The position numbers and the translations under genes were made by a program. A model generated the notes under the pieces. The model was not told the origin of the DNA. It did no database searches and saw nothing but the letters and a program-made list of their open reading frames with translations. From positions 1 through 32,535 of the forward strand of contig JAUQYW010000355.1 in NCBI GenBank assembly GCA_030587525.1: a stretch of 32,535 bases of DNA, given 5' to 3'. Positions within the stretch are counted from its first letter, which is position 1, and the number at the start of each line of letters is the position of its first letter. Below, one piece after another: positions 7,082-14,821 of this stretch. This stretch comes from Candidatus Sigynarchaeota archaeon. Lineage in GTDB: Archaea; Asgardarchaeota; Lokiarchaeia; Sigynarchaeales; Sigynarchaeaceae.

Positions 7082-8470
7082 ATGGACGTCATCAATCCCA
7101 TGTACCGGCTCCCGCCGGAGAAACTACCGAAGACCTATTTGAACCTGGCGGTTCACTTGGGCTATCAATTGCCATTGATTAGCCCGATGACCTTGAAACC
7201 TGCCACGCCCGAGGAGGCACTAATGATTTTCCCTGCGGGCGTAGTACAACAAGAAATGAATTTCAAGGACAAGGAGATTCCGATCGAGGATGAACTCCGC
7301 GCCGCGTATTATTATGCGCAACGCCCGACTCCTCTCCATCGTGCTTTGCGCCTTGAAAAGGCTCTCGGTGTCGACAGTGACAAGATCAAGATATTCTACA
7401 AGAACGAGTCAGTGTCGCCCACTGGAAGTCACAAGACGAACACCGCCCTTGCTCAAGTGTATTACGCGAAGAAGCAAGGGATCAAGGCAATTGCAACCGA
7501 AACCGGCGCAGGGCAGTGGGGATCAGCGCTCGCCTATGCTTGCGCATTGTTCGGGATCGAATGCCGGGTCTACATGGTCCGGGCATCGTACCGCCAGAAA
7601 CCCTACCGCGGCATTCTCATGCGAACGTACGGCGCCAAAGTTGTCGAGTCGCCGTCCAACATCACGGATATCGGCAAGAAATTCCTTGAAAAGGATGCAA
7701 ACCATCCAGGATCGCTCGGTATCGCGATTTCCGAGGCTGTCGAAGACGTGATCAAGCACAACGACACCACCCGGTATTCCCTCGGTTCGGTCATCAATGC
7801 GGTTCTCTTGCACCAGACCATCGTCGGCCAGGAGGCAAAGATGCAGATGGAAATGGCGAAGGAATATCCAGACGTCGTCATCGGATGCCATGGTGGTGGC
7901 TCGAACTTTTTCGGCGCTTCATCGGCATTTCTTGTCGACAAGATCGAGGGCAAGAAAAATCCCACGATCATCGCTGCCGAGGCAGCAGCCGCGCCGAAGC
8001 TGACGAGAGGAGTTTACGCGTTCGATTATGGAGACTCAGGCCACATGGCGCCGATTGCCAAGATGTACACGGTCGGCAGCGACTTTGTCCCGGCTCCCGT
8101 GCACGCGGGTGGTTTGCGGTACCATGGTGCAGCAATGCTCGTCTCTCTCGCGTTGAACAAGAAACTCATCAGTGCTGTTGCATTTAAGCAAACCGACATC
8201 ATCAAGGCCGGAATCCTCTTCGCCAAATCCGAGGGCTTCATTCCCGCGCCCGAGTCGTGCCACGCGATCCTCGAGGCAATCAACCAGGCCAAGGCCGCGA
8301 AGGACAAGAAGGAAAAGAAGGTTATCTTCTTCAACTGCAGCGGCCACGGGTACTTCGACATGGCAGCCTATGGCGATTTTCTCGATGGGAAACTCCTCGA
8401 TTACGAGCTTTCGGACAAGAGCATCAAGGAATCCATCGCGAAGCTCCCGAAGATCGAGGGCTTCCAATAA
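7082..8470 (+). CDS. trpB2: TrpB2-type tryptophan synthase beta subunit
   Basis: 462 residues, typical of TrpB2, which is longer than TrpB1. This PLP enzyme joins serine and indole (or a serine derivative) to make tryptophan. The PLP lysine is Lys118 in GSHKTN, and the cofactor phosphate loop GGGSNFFG is visible near residue 275. An N-terminal extension (residues 1-70) precedes RPTPLHRA, a TrpB2 trait. No trpA or other trp gene is nearby, which fits the view that TrpB2 often works outside a TrpA complex, for example in indole salvage. Start ATG 7082 has AAAGG nine bases upstream. A T-rich tract follows the stop. Confidence 0.93.
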   Translation: MDVINPMYRLPPEKLPKTYLNLAVHLGYQLPLISPMTLKPATPEEALMIFPAGVVQQEMNFKDKEIPIEDELRAAYYYAQRPTPLHRALRLEKALGVDSDKIKIFYKNESVSPTGSHKTNTALAQVYYAKKQGIKAIATETGAGQWGSALAYACALFGIECRVYMVRASYRQKPYRGILMRTYGAKVVESPSNITDIGKKFLEKDANHPGSLGIAISEAVEDVIKHNDTTRYSLGSVINAVLLHQTIVGQEAKMQMEMAKEYPDVVIGCHGGGSNFFGASSAFLVDKIEGKKNPTIIAAEAAAAPKLTRGVYAFDYGDSGHMAPIAKMYTVGSDFVPAPVHAGGLRYHGAAMLVSLALNKKLISAVAFKQTDIIKAGILFAKSEGFIPAPESCHAILEAINQAKAAKDKKEKKVIFFNCSGHGYFDMAAYGDFLDGKLLDYELSDKSIKESIAKLPKIEGFQ

Positions 8471-8499
8471 TTACAATATTTTTTCTTTTTTTATATATA
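8471..8499 (+). terminator. T-rich terminator after TrpB2
   Basis: ATTTTTTCTTTTTTTATAT directly after the TrpB2 stop, in the 29-bp gap between two convergent genes. Archaeal transcription ends at such T-runs. Confidence 0.5.
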
Positions 8500-9192
8500 C
8501 TACTGCTTCCGGCGGGTGCATTTCTCCTTCATCGTGCAATGCTCGCAAGACGACCCGGATTCTTGGCCGAGCGGCCGTGGACCAGCACCCATGATGAAGG
8601 AAGTCGACTTAACGGGGATCATGAGCATGGATGGCTCCAGCCGGACGCCGATCTCCGCGGTTTCCCGCTCGAGCAGGTCAAAAATCACGCGCTGGTCCGC
8701 GACCGCCCATGCCGATTCACCGGGGCCGATCGGGATGCTCGCGTGGTACCCCTTTTTCTCCTTGTAATGGTCGAGCTGGAGCTGCATAACGAGCTGGTCG
8801 CGGACAGCGCCGGCCGCCCACGATGCCATAAGGTCGAGAACGAGCGCGTGGAAGTTCTCGTTTTTCGCGATGTATTCCCTGATTCGCGTTTCCATACCAG
8901 GCCCAATCGTGCACACGCCCGCGACGAGCTCGGTCGCCCCGCACACGACCTTGGTGACGGGGCCGCCACCTATCTTGATCCCGCCTGCAAGGATGACCTT
9001 GTCTTGGGCGATACCATCGATGGAAAACGTGTTCCACGCGGCGATGGGCCTCGCGAGCTCGGCGAGCTCTCGCTTGGCGGTGTTGTATATCTCCAGGTTG
9101 CGGGGGGATTTCAGCACCCGATCTGCTTGCTTTCCGAGATGCATCTTGAAGACAGCCTCGTCGGGTTCGAGGTCGAAGTTGGTCTCGATCAC
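8500..9192 (-). CDS. Stand-alone MetH activation-domain-like protein
   Basis: 230 residues from GTG 9192. The body resembles the C-terminal S-adenosylmethionine-binding activation domain of B12-dependent methionine synthase: GAVRDQLVMQ, KGYHASIPIGPGESAW and IGVRLEPSMLMIPVKSTSF, where KKGY corresponds to the RxxxGY region of MetH. The homocysteine, folate and B12 domains are absent. A short tail adds C216-x2-C219-x5-C225, which may bind metal or an Fe-S cluster. Such free-standing proteins may reactivate oxidised corrinoid proteins or serve corrinoid methyltransferases; that role is inference. It lies 71 bp after the leuA-like gene on the same strand and may share its transcript. No strong ribosome-binding site is visible. 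Confidence 0.65.
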   Translation of the reverse strand: MIETNFDLEPDEAVFKMHLGKQADRVLKSPRNLEIYNTAKRELAELARPIAAWNTFSIDGIAQDKVILAGGIKIGGGPVTKVVCGATELVAGVCTIGPGMETRIREYIAKNENFHALVLDLMASWAAGAVRDQLVMQLQLDHYKEKKGYHASIPIGPGESAWAVADQRVIFDLLERETAEIGVRLEPSMLMIPVKSTSFIMGAGPRPLGQESGSSCEHCTMKEKCTRRKQ

Positions 9193-9263
9193 ATGGGCTA
9201 GAATGGCGCCGAGTTGAAAAATAAGGAGGGAAAAAACCAGGATGCAAGAAATTCGGTTCGTGA

Positions 9264-10883
9264 CTAGATGCTGGGCTTCGCTTCCGCGGTGTCATGCGCC
9301 GTGCCGTTCGTTTTCTTGCGCATCTTCATGAGCTTGTTGAGGGCATTCATGACCGCTTGCACGCTCGACATGACGATGTCCTCGTGCGCTGCATTGCCGG
9401 AAACGACGATGCCATTCTCGTCCTTGATCTTGATCGTGGTGACCCCGAGGGCATCGGTACCGCCAGTGACAGCCTCGATCTCGTACTCCATGAGCTCGAT
9501 CTTGCCGATCTCCTTGAATGTCTTGAGGATGGCCTTGACCGCGGCGTCAACCGGGCCGACCCCGATCGACGAGTCGATGCGCTGCTCCCAGCCGTCATCG
9601 AGGCGCACGCGGATCTTCGCCGTCGCTGTCGGCGTGACCGAGCCCGTGAGCACCGTGAGCTCATCGAGGATGACGGTCTTATCTTGCTGGGCCAGGCGGC
9701 CGGTCACATCGTTCGCGATGGTGATCAAGTCGATGTCGCCGATCTTCTTGCGCTTGTCGCCGAGTGCTTTCAACCGCTCGAAAATATCCGTGAATTGCTC
9801 TTGCGTGCAGGTCACGCCGAGCTCGTCAAGCTTGGCCTTGAGCGAGTGGCTGCCCGTATGCTTGCCGATCGTGATGGACTGCGCGACGATGTCCGCCAGC
9901 TCGTCGGAACGGGGATAGCCGATCAGCTCCGGCGTGAGCGGCTCGTACGTGCGCGGGTTCTGGATGACAGCATGCGCGTGAATGCCGGATTCGTGCCGGA
10001 ACGCGTTTTTGCCGATGAGCGGAAACTGGACCGGGATCTTGATGTTGGAAAATCGTTCGATGAGCTTTGACGTCTTGTACAGCTCCTTGTACTTGATGGA
10101 CGTCTTCGCGCCGTAAAGCGCATACAACGCCGTCGCCACTTGCTCGAACGACGCGTTGCCTGCGCGCTCGCCGATGCCCAGGAAGGTCGTGTGCACGACT
10201 TCCGCGCCATTTTCAATGCCCGCAAGCGAGTTGGCAACCGCCAGCCCGAAGTCATTGTGGCAATGCACGCAGATCTTCACGTCTTTGGGCAAGGCCTCGC
10301 GGTTCTTGGAGACGACGTAACCAAACGCTTTTGGCGTCGTCGTGCCAACCGTGTCGGGAATGTTGATGCGCGTGGCGCCGGCTTGCACGGCGGTCAGGTT
10401 GGCCTTGATCAAGAAATCTAGGTCGGTCCGCGTGGCATCCTCCGCCGAAAACTCGACCACGTTGAAATGAGATTTGGCATAGGCCACCATCTCCGTGATC
10501 TTGGCGATGACTTGCTCGCGGGTCATTTTGAGCTTGTCACGCAAGTGCAGGTCGGACGTGGCGATGAACACGTGGATCGCGTTCATGTCGGCCGCGACGA
10601 CGTCGTCGATGTCCTTCTTGTTTAGCCGGGCAAGCCCGATGACTTGCGCCTTCAAGCCGAGGTGGGATATCTGCTTGCACGCCTCGAAATCACCTTTCGA
10701 GACGACGGGCATTCCCGCCTCGATGATATCGATGCCCAGCGTGTCAAACTGCTGGGCAATTTTCAACTTCTCGTCCAGGGTAAACGATACTTCCGGGGTC
10801 TGTTCCCCGTCGCGCATCGTCGTGTCAAAGAAGTAGACGTGTTCCGGTAACTTGGAACGTACCAGTTCTATGTGTGGGGACAC
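9264..10883 (-). CDS. leuA: 2-isopropylmalate/citramalate synthase family protein
   Basis: 539 residues from GTG 10883, preceded by AAGGA seven bases upstream. DRE-TIM metallolyase: metal- and acid-binding FFDTTMRDGEQTP (Asp20, Arg24), HCHNDFG (His207 and His209), GIGERAGNA, then a C-terminal allosteric LeuA_dimer domain (about 385-515) that normally binds leucine or isoleucine. Members condense acetyl-CoA with 2-oxoisovalerate (LeuA, leucine pathway) or with pyruvate (CimA, isoleucine pathway); archaeal sequences of this type cannot be split safely by eye. The presence of the regulatory domain argues against homocitrate synthase. No other leucine genes are in the window. Confidence 0.85.
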   Translation of the reverse strand: MSPHIELVRSKLPEHVYFFDTTMRDGEQTPEVSFTLDEKLKIAQQFDTLGIDIIEAGMPVVSKGDFEACKQISHLGLKAQVIGLARLNKKDIDDVVAADMNAIHVFIATSDLHLRDKLKMTREQVIAKITEMVAYAKSHFNVVEFSAEDATRTDLDFLIKANLTAVQAGATRINIPDTVGTTTPKAFGYVVSKNREALPKDVKICVHCHNDFGLAVANSLAGIENGAEVVHTTFLGIGERAGNASFEQVATALYALYGAKTSIKYKELYKTSKLIERFSNIKIPVQFPLIGKNAFRHESGIHAHAVIQNPRTYEPLTPELIGYPRSDELADIVAQSITIGKHTGSHSLKAKLDELGVTCTQEQFTDIFERLKALGDKRKKIGDIDLITIANDVTGRLAQQDKTVILDELTVLTGSVTPTATAKIRVRLDDGWEQRIDSSIGVGPVDAAVKAILKTFKEIGKIELMEYEIEAVTGGTDALGVTTIKIKDENGIVVSGNAAHEDIVMSSVQAVMNALNKLMKMRKKTNGTAHDTAEAKPSI

Positions 10884-10899
10884 GTATATGTCCTTTTTT

Positions 10900-10916
10900 T
10901 CGGGATTTTTACCCGA
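10900..10916. promoter_or_regulatory. Palindrome just upstream of the leuA-like start
   Basis: TCGGG-ATTTTTA-CCCGA, exact 5-bp arms with a 7-base centre, 17-33 bp before the GTG start. On the minus strand the centre reads TAAAAAT. It may be an operator or a leader hairpin in front of the gene. Confidence 0.35.
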
Positions 10917-10951
10917 GAAAGGGATCGCCTGTCACCGATGTTCACTAATCC

Positions 10952-10968
10952 TTGCATCGTCGATGCAA
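10952..10968. promoter_or_regulatory. Perfect 17-bp palindrome in the leuA leader
   Basis: TTGCATCG-T-CGATGCAA has exact 8-bp arms around one base. It lies 69-85 bp before the leuA-like start and between that gene and the likely TATA box at 11013-11021. The symmetry fits a dimeric regulator site, or a tight RNA hairpin in the leader. Confidence 0.4.
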
Positions 10969-11012
10969 TGTTTTGACCGGGGTTGCACGGTCACGATACC
11001 ACATGAAGAATG

Positions 11013-11021
11013 CTTTTTAAA
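11013..11021 (-). promoter_or_regulatory. Likely TATA box of the leuA-like gene
   Basis: TTTAAAAAG on the minus strand, preceded by a purine-containing GATCG. Transcription would begin near 10990, leaving a leader of about 105 nt that includes both palindromes (10952-10968 and 10900-10916). Confidence 0.4.
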
Positions 11022-11027
11022 CGATCA

Positions 11028-11156
11028 CAAAAATTCGGGAACCTTGCCCGGGATCGACTATGCGCGGCAGCCGGTGCCGCTGATATTGCGACACATCACG
11101 ATGACCATACCGCCATAGAACACATGGTAAATGACATAAATGCGCGCGGTCGGCAT
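11028..11156 (-). pseudogene. Remnant of a WrbA/flavodoxin-like gene
   Basis: From ATG 11156 the minus strand reads MPTARIYVIYHVFYGGM, which matches the first strand and FMN-loop of WrbA-type flavoproteins (compare KIYIVYYSMYGHV). It continues through ISGTGCRA to a TAG at 11058-11060. In the same frame beyond the stop, SIPGKVPEFL resembles the next conserved piece of WrbA (S-V-P-G...VPE), now shortened, then another stop. A TATA box lies at 11176-11184 at leaderless distance. A family of about 200 residues is thus reduced to roughly 43 codons with an internal stop. Identification is by eye on a short stretch. Confidence 0.4.
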
Positions 11157-11175
11157 ACTACTGTTTGCGCTGCAG

Positions 11176-11184
11176 CCATATAAG
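11176..11184 (-). promoter_or_regulatory. TATA box in front of the WrbA-like remnant
   Basis: CTTATATGG on the minus strand, centred about 25 bp before ATG 11156, the spacing expected of a leaderless archaeal transcript. The promoter survives although the gene behind it is broken. Confidence 0.4.
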
Positions 11185-11247
11185 ACCAAGGAGAAGGGGA
11201 GCGGCGGGAAGATATCAACAGGTCTAGTAGAGACTCCAGCTACATCA

Positions 11248-11382
11248 TTATAGCGGGAGTATAAACTGGCACGACGCACACCGTTCCGTATTGGCGGTAT
11301 TCCAGGCCCCGCAATTCGAGCACCACGAGACCCCGCACATGGGACAACGCTTGTTATACATCGCGCCTTGAGCGTGCAACAT
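11248..11382 (-). CDS. Tiny zinc-ribbon protein (44 aa)
   Basis: ATG 11382 to TAA 11248 encodes 44 residues with three Cys pairs: C13-x2-C16, C21-x2-C24 and C35-x2-C38 (reading RCPMCGVSWCSNCG and RCASC). Six ordered cysteines in 26 residues are very unlikely by chance and point to one or two bound zinc ions, as in small rubredoxin-like or ribbon proteins. A second ATG at residue 8 is an alternative start. It lies 39 bp after the MglA-like GTPase on the same strand, so it may be co-transcribed with it. Function unknown; a partner or adaptor of the GTPase is speculation. Confidence 0.5.
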   Translation of the reverse strand: MLHAQGAMYNKRCPMCGVSWCSNCGAWNTANTERCASCQFILPL

Positions 11383-11421
11383 TTACTCGTTGAAAAGGAG
11401 ATTGGTTCCAGATTTGGCGCT

Positions 11422-12105
11422 TTAGAGATCCTTGACTTCCTTCGACATCGTGGGCTTGAGCTTCTTCGGCGCCGCGCCTTGACCGAAAGTCTGGTACAAG
11501 CCAGTGCGGCGGGCGCACTCGGTGAAGGCGCGGTACACGTTCTGCGCCGACGGCATGATGGCGATGCTCGGATAAATGATGGGGTTCCACATGTTCAGGT
11601 CGTGGCCCGGCGGATACCAGAGGTTTTCTTGCTGCAAGAGCTCCTCGACCTCTTGCATCGTTAGGACGTTTTCGAGGTCAACCTTGTTCAGCATGACGAT
11701 GAGCGGGATGCGCGTGATGAGGTCCTCGCCAGCGACCGAACGGAGCTCCTTGAGGCTGTCGACGTTGTCCTCCCAGCGGTCGCGCTGGCCATCGAAGACG
11801 AAGATGACGCCATCAGTGCCCATAAAGATCTTCTTTCGGAGGGGGCTGAAACGAGCTTGGCCTGCTACGGTGTAGACGTGGAAGAAGATAGAATCCTTTT
11901 TGGTGCTTTGAAATACTCCTCGGTCGAAGTACAAGGTACTTCCGCTAGCCATGGCGATTTTGACCAGGTTTCCAGTCGGCCGGACATCCATTTTCTCCTT
12001 CTCGGTAATGTGGTACAGCGTGTCAACGGCGGTCGTCTTCCCGCTCGCCGCTGAGCCCCAATACAAGATCTTGATGAACACTTTGTTATCGGATACTCGA
12101 ACCAA
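11422..12105 (-). CDS. MglA-like small Ras-superfamily GTPase
   Basis: 227 residues from TTG 12105, chosen because GGTGA lies about ten bases upstream and the first strand follows at once. P-loop GSAASGKT (17-24), an arginine-rich switch, TVAGQ (79-83) in place of the usual DxxGQ, and NKVD (140-143). The TVxGQ form of G3 is the hallmark of the MglA group, bacterial and archaeal switches controlling polarity and motility, also abundant in Asgard genomes. A basic C-terminal tail (APKKLKPTMSKEVKD) has no lipid-anchor cysteine. No roadblock/longin partner is in the window. It is followed by a 44-residue zinc-ribbon gene. Confidence 0.85.
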   Translation of the reverse strand: MVRVSDNKVFIKILYWGSAASGKTTAVDTLYHITEKEKMDVRPTGNLVKIAMASGSTLYFDRGVFQSTKKDSIFFHVYTVAGQARFSPLRKKIFMGTDGVIFVFDGQRDRWEDNVDSLKELRSVAGEDLITRIPLIVMLNKVDLENVLTMQEVEELLQQENLWYPPGHDLNMWNPIIYPSIAIMPSAQNVYRAFTECARRTGLYQTFGQGAAPKKLKPTMSKEVKDL

Positions 12106-12143
12106 GTTAAACGCTCACCATGTTATGGATATCCCGCTTGTCT

Positions 12144-12157
12144 CGATATATATACGA
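12144..12157 (-). promoter_or_regulatory. TATA box of the small GTPase gene
   Basis: A run of alternating T and A inside CGATATATATACGA, about 40-50 bp before the TTG start at 12105; transcription would begin near 12124, giving a leader of about 20 nt that contains the GGTGA ribosome-binding site. Confidence 0.5.
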
Positions 12158-12159
12158 TT

Positions 12160-12738
12160 TCGCCGCCCGAACTTCAGACACGTGAAACTGTGAATCCTCG
12201 TCTCGCCGAAATGCGATCGTGAAATCTATCGTGTATCGCCGTATAAAGTACCGTTACTAGTATTAACACGGTTAAAAATAAAAGTTTATGCCACAAACAC
12301 GTCATGAATTGCGTGTAACGATCTATGGAAAACTATCGGCTTGTAAGTTCATTCACCCGTGCCAAATACCCGGCGATGCTGCGATTGAACCCGGATGCAA
12401 GGATGACATCGGATGCACGACGGCGTTCTCGTGGCAGATCTCGCCGATCCGTGAAAAATTTTAATTTTTGATGAAATCCAAAAAGGATGCCATGCAAAAA
12501 TAAACTTTGTCTTCTTTTTTAACAATCTTTAATATATGAATCCTTTGAATATGAATCATCGATGTATTATGAGATCTTCACAAGAACGTCGTAAGTATGC
12601 TTGCTTTGCATAAAGACGATTTAAATTTTTTAATTATTGTTATTTTGCTAAATTCTGAATCATTATATTGTTAGCATGAGTATTTATTCATGGCAAAAAA
12701 CGTGTCTATAGCATTTACGGATTAATGATGAGAAATGA
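12160..12738. other. AT-rich spacer with one GC-richer patch
   Basis: No convincing gene lies here. The stretch is strongly AT-rich, with many ATTTAAA- and TTTAAT-type words, apart from 12333-12460. That patch is visibly richer in G+C, and two minus-strand frames read like protein for 25-30 residues (one contains EICHENAVVHP, the other DVILASGFNRSIAGYLARVN, ending at TAG 12333-12335). It may be the decayed end of a lost gene. No tRNA or known RNA was seen. Confidence 0.35.
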
Positions 12739-12742
12739 CCTG

Positions 12743-12750
12743 TATAAAAA
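12743..12750 (+). promoter_or_regulatory. TATA box of the 12773 membrane-protein gene
   Basis: TATAAAAA about 25-30 bp before the start codon, so the transcript would be almost leaderless. Confidence 0.5.
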
Positions 12751-12772
12751 TGCCTAATTCTAAATCTGGTGA

Positions 12773-14713
12773 ATGAAAATGTCTAGTGCTGATTTTTCGA
12801 GATTGACAAAGAAGTATCAAGCTTTCCTGCTAATTCATGGTTTTTGTAAAAGTTCATGGTTACTTCTCTCATTTACTCTTCAAATACTCACGTTTATCGA
12901 GGCTTACGAGCTCCATTTCTATCCGGCGATCTTGTGGCAGCATATGCTCCTGATTTCTGCCTTATGCGTATTGAATATCTGGTCCATCTATTACAGCGCC
13001 CGTCTTTCTGCACAATTCCTTCTTCTCTTTCTCTGGGTAGTTGATATTTTTTTCCAGGGGGCTCTTCCCGCAGATTTTGCAAGATTATTTCCTGAATATG
13101 CTAGTTATGCAGGTTTCTCGCTCACATGGCTGATATTTATGGCAATTGGAATCGTGAGCTTCCTCTTCATCTTCGTAATTTCCTTCCAACACTACTTTTC
13201 TGGCCTTTTACATCGAAAAAGTCATAAATATCGAGATAGTGTAGTTTCTGCGACTTTACGTCCACATCAAGAGAGTATCAAAAATAGATTCATCAATTAC
13301 CGAAGTTTTTTAAAGAAATTTCTCCTGTTGAAGAGAAATTGGATCGTGATTGGAATACTCTTCATCATGTTACCGGTGACGTGGCTCCTTCGTGTGGGAA
13401 TTTTCCAATATGATGCGATGATTATTAACCCAACGGGAGAGATTCGGCTTAGTAATGGAAGAATTGCCCAACCTTCCCAACCGGGCACGATGGAACTGGG
13501 ATGTTGGGGCGGAATTCCACCATTCCCAAACGTGACTAACTGGAAAAACGTCACGCAATATTATACATTGCCAAATTCGAGCGTTGTTCGCCCCGATCTC
13601 GATTTAATTCTGACCAAACTTGGTTCAGTGAAGTATGCACCCATTATTTCAATTGGAAATGAAACCACGGTAGGATCTCTTTCCGAATATGAACCTGTAG
13701 TCACCTTATGGGCTTCTTATGGGCTTCGTCTCTGTTTCTGCATTTGCACTGTCGGATTTCAAACATCTCGCACGATGTTCCAGTGGTGTGACATTGCCCA
13801 TCGAGTTCTGGACTGGGTACAAGCCCGAAATCTAACAACCATCGTTATAGGAGCAGACATGGAAGCAGCTTCTCCCTGGTATGTCCCAGGATCCGTCTGG
13901 AGCAGCGTTCCCGAACATGGCTTTCCCACGATACCGTATGCAATTGATACAGAATTTGATGATGCCGTTCGGGCCTATTTCGAAGAGATGGCAGCCCGTG
14001 CAGATTCACTTGGCGTTGATTTGTGGGCATGTCCCGCAGCAGTTGCGATTTACGATCATGTTGACTCCGATAATGACCTGGCATTAAATGAATGGCAAAC
14101 GGATTTCTGGAATGGATGGGATCGACTTCAACCTCAACTATATACTAGTTTGGGAGGAATCAACAGGGAACTCATGCACTTGCCGGTGGAATATGCAATT
14201 GATGCAAGGAATCGGGTAATGCCTTGCTTGTCGCCACAAAGCACGTTGGAGGAACTTGTTGCAGCGGCGCGACTATGCCGGCTTTATGGATGCGCTGGTA
14301 TCAATTACTGGCCGGGTTATTATTCGTGCACCAGTTCATACCACGGTTTATTCAATGAATATGGAAATGATTCTTGCCAGGTCGGTTTTACAGGAATTTT
14401 TGCAATCATTGATGAATTAAACAGGCCATTAGAAGATCTAGAGCCCATAAGTATCCGGACCGCCGTGATGCCAGACGAAACAATATCCCATTTCATCGAT
14501 AAACTCCACGGGGACCGATTTCTGGTGAGTGCAGATATAGGGCGGGACCTTGTAATGAATTTCGGTAGAAATGGCACGTTTGTATTCCTGCTCTTCATTA
14601 ATGGACTTCTTCTCCTGATGATTTGTATGAAATTATTCCCCACGCGTGCGTCAATTTCGCCTGGTAATCGACATGATGCTGTAAAACCTATGGAAAGCCC
14701 AACAAAACCATGA
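12773..14713 (+). CDS. Multi-helix membrane protein with large extracellular domain
   Basis: 646 residues. About four hydrophobic helices in the first 150 residues, a fifth near 190-211, then about 400 residues with several N-x-S/T sites and Trp/Tyr-rich stretches (ADMEAASPWYVPG, ACPAAVAIYDHV, GINYWPGYYSC), and a last helix near 612-632 followed by a basic tail. The layout places the large domain outside the cell, and repeated strand-helix units suggest a TIM-barrel-like fold, possibly a glycosidase; no family is recognised. ATG 12773 lies at leaderless distance from the TATA box, while ATG 12779 has GGTGA at good spacing. The gene is visibly more AT-rich than most of the window, as expected for an acquired gene. 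Confidence 0.75.
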   Translation: MKMSSADFSRLTKKYQAFLLIHGFCKSSWLLLSFTLQILTFIEAYELHFYPAILWQHMLLISALCVLNIWSIYYSARLSAQFLLLFLWVVDIFFQGALPADFARLFPEYASYAGFSLTWLIFMAIGIVSFLFIFVISFQHYFSGLLHRKSHKYRDSVVSATLRPHQESIKNRFINYRSFLKKFLLLKRNWIVIGILFIMLPVTWLLRVGIFQYDAMIINPTGEIRLSNGRIAQPSQPGTMELGCWGGIPPFPNVTNWKNVTQYYTLPNSSVVRPDLDLILTKLGSVKYAPIISIGNETTVGSLSEYEPVVTLWASYGLRLCFCICTVGFQTSRTMFQWCDIAHRVLDWVQARNLTTIVIGADMEAASPWYVPGSVWSSVPEHGFPTIPYAIDTEFDDAVRAYFEEMAARADSLGVDLWACPAAVAIYDHVDSDNDLALNEWQTDFWNGWDRLQPQLYTSLGGINRELMHLPVEYAIDARNRVMPCLSPQSTLEELVAAARLCRLYGCAGINYWPGYYSCTSSYHGLFNEYGNDSCQVGFTGIFAIIDELNRPLEDLEPISIRTAVMPDETISHFIDKLHGDRFLVSADIGRDLVMNFGRNGTFVFLLFINGLLLLMICMKLFPTRASISPGNRHDAVKPMESPTKP

Positions 14714-14821
14714 TTATTATGCCACAATCAAGCCATCTGCTACATTCCATGTTCATACTGATAATGTAACGTTCCATGTTCATACCGTCTCGAGTAGCCG
14801 GGCTGGCTGATAGAAGAAAGG

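Noticed and set aside
8257..9201. Open plus-strand frame across the TrpB2 end and the MetH-like gene
   Set aside because: It overlaps two recognised genes in other frames, and its sequence shows no domain.
10884..11247. tRNA or rRNA gene
   Set aside because: Palindromes are present, but no cloverleaf, no GTTC-type T loop and no CCA-type end were found.
12106..12772. Insertion sequence or attachment site at the island border
   Set aside because: No terminal inverted repeats, transposase or tRNA end found; only AT-rich sequence and a small GC-rich patch.
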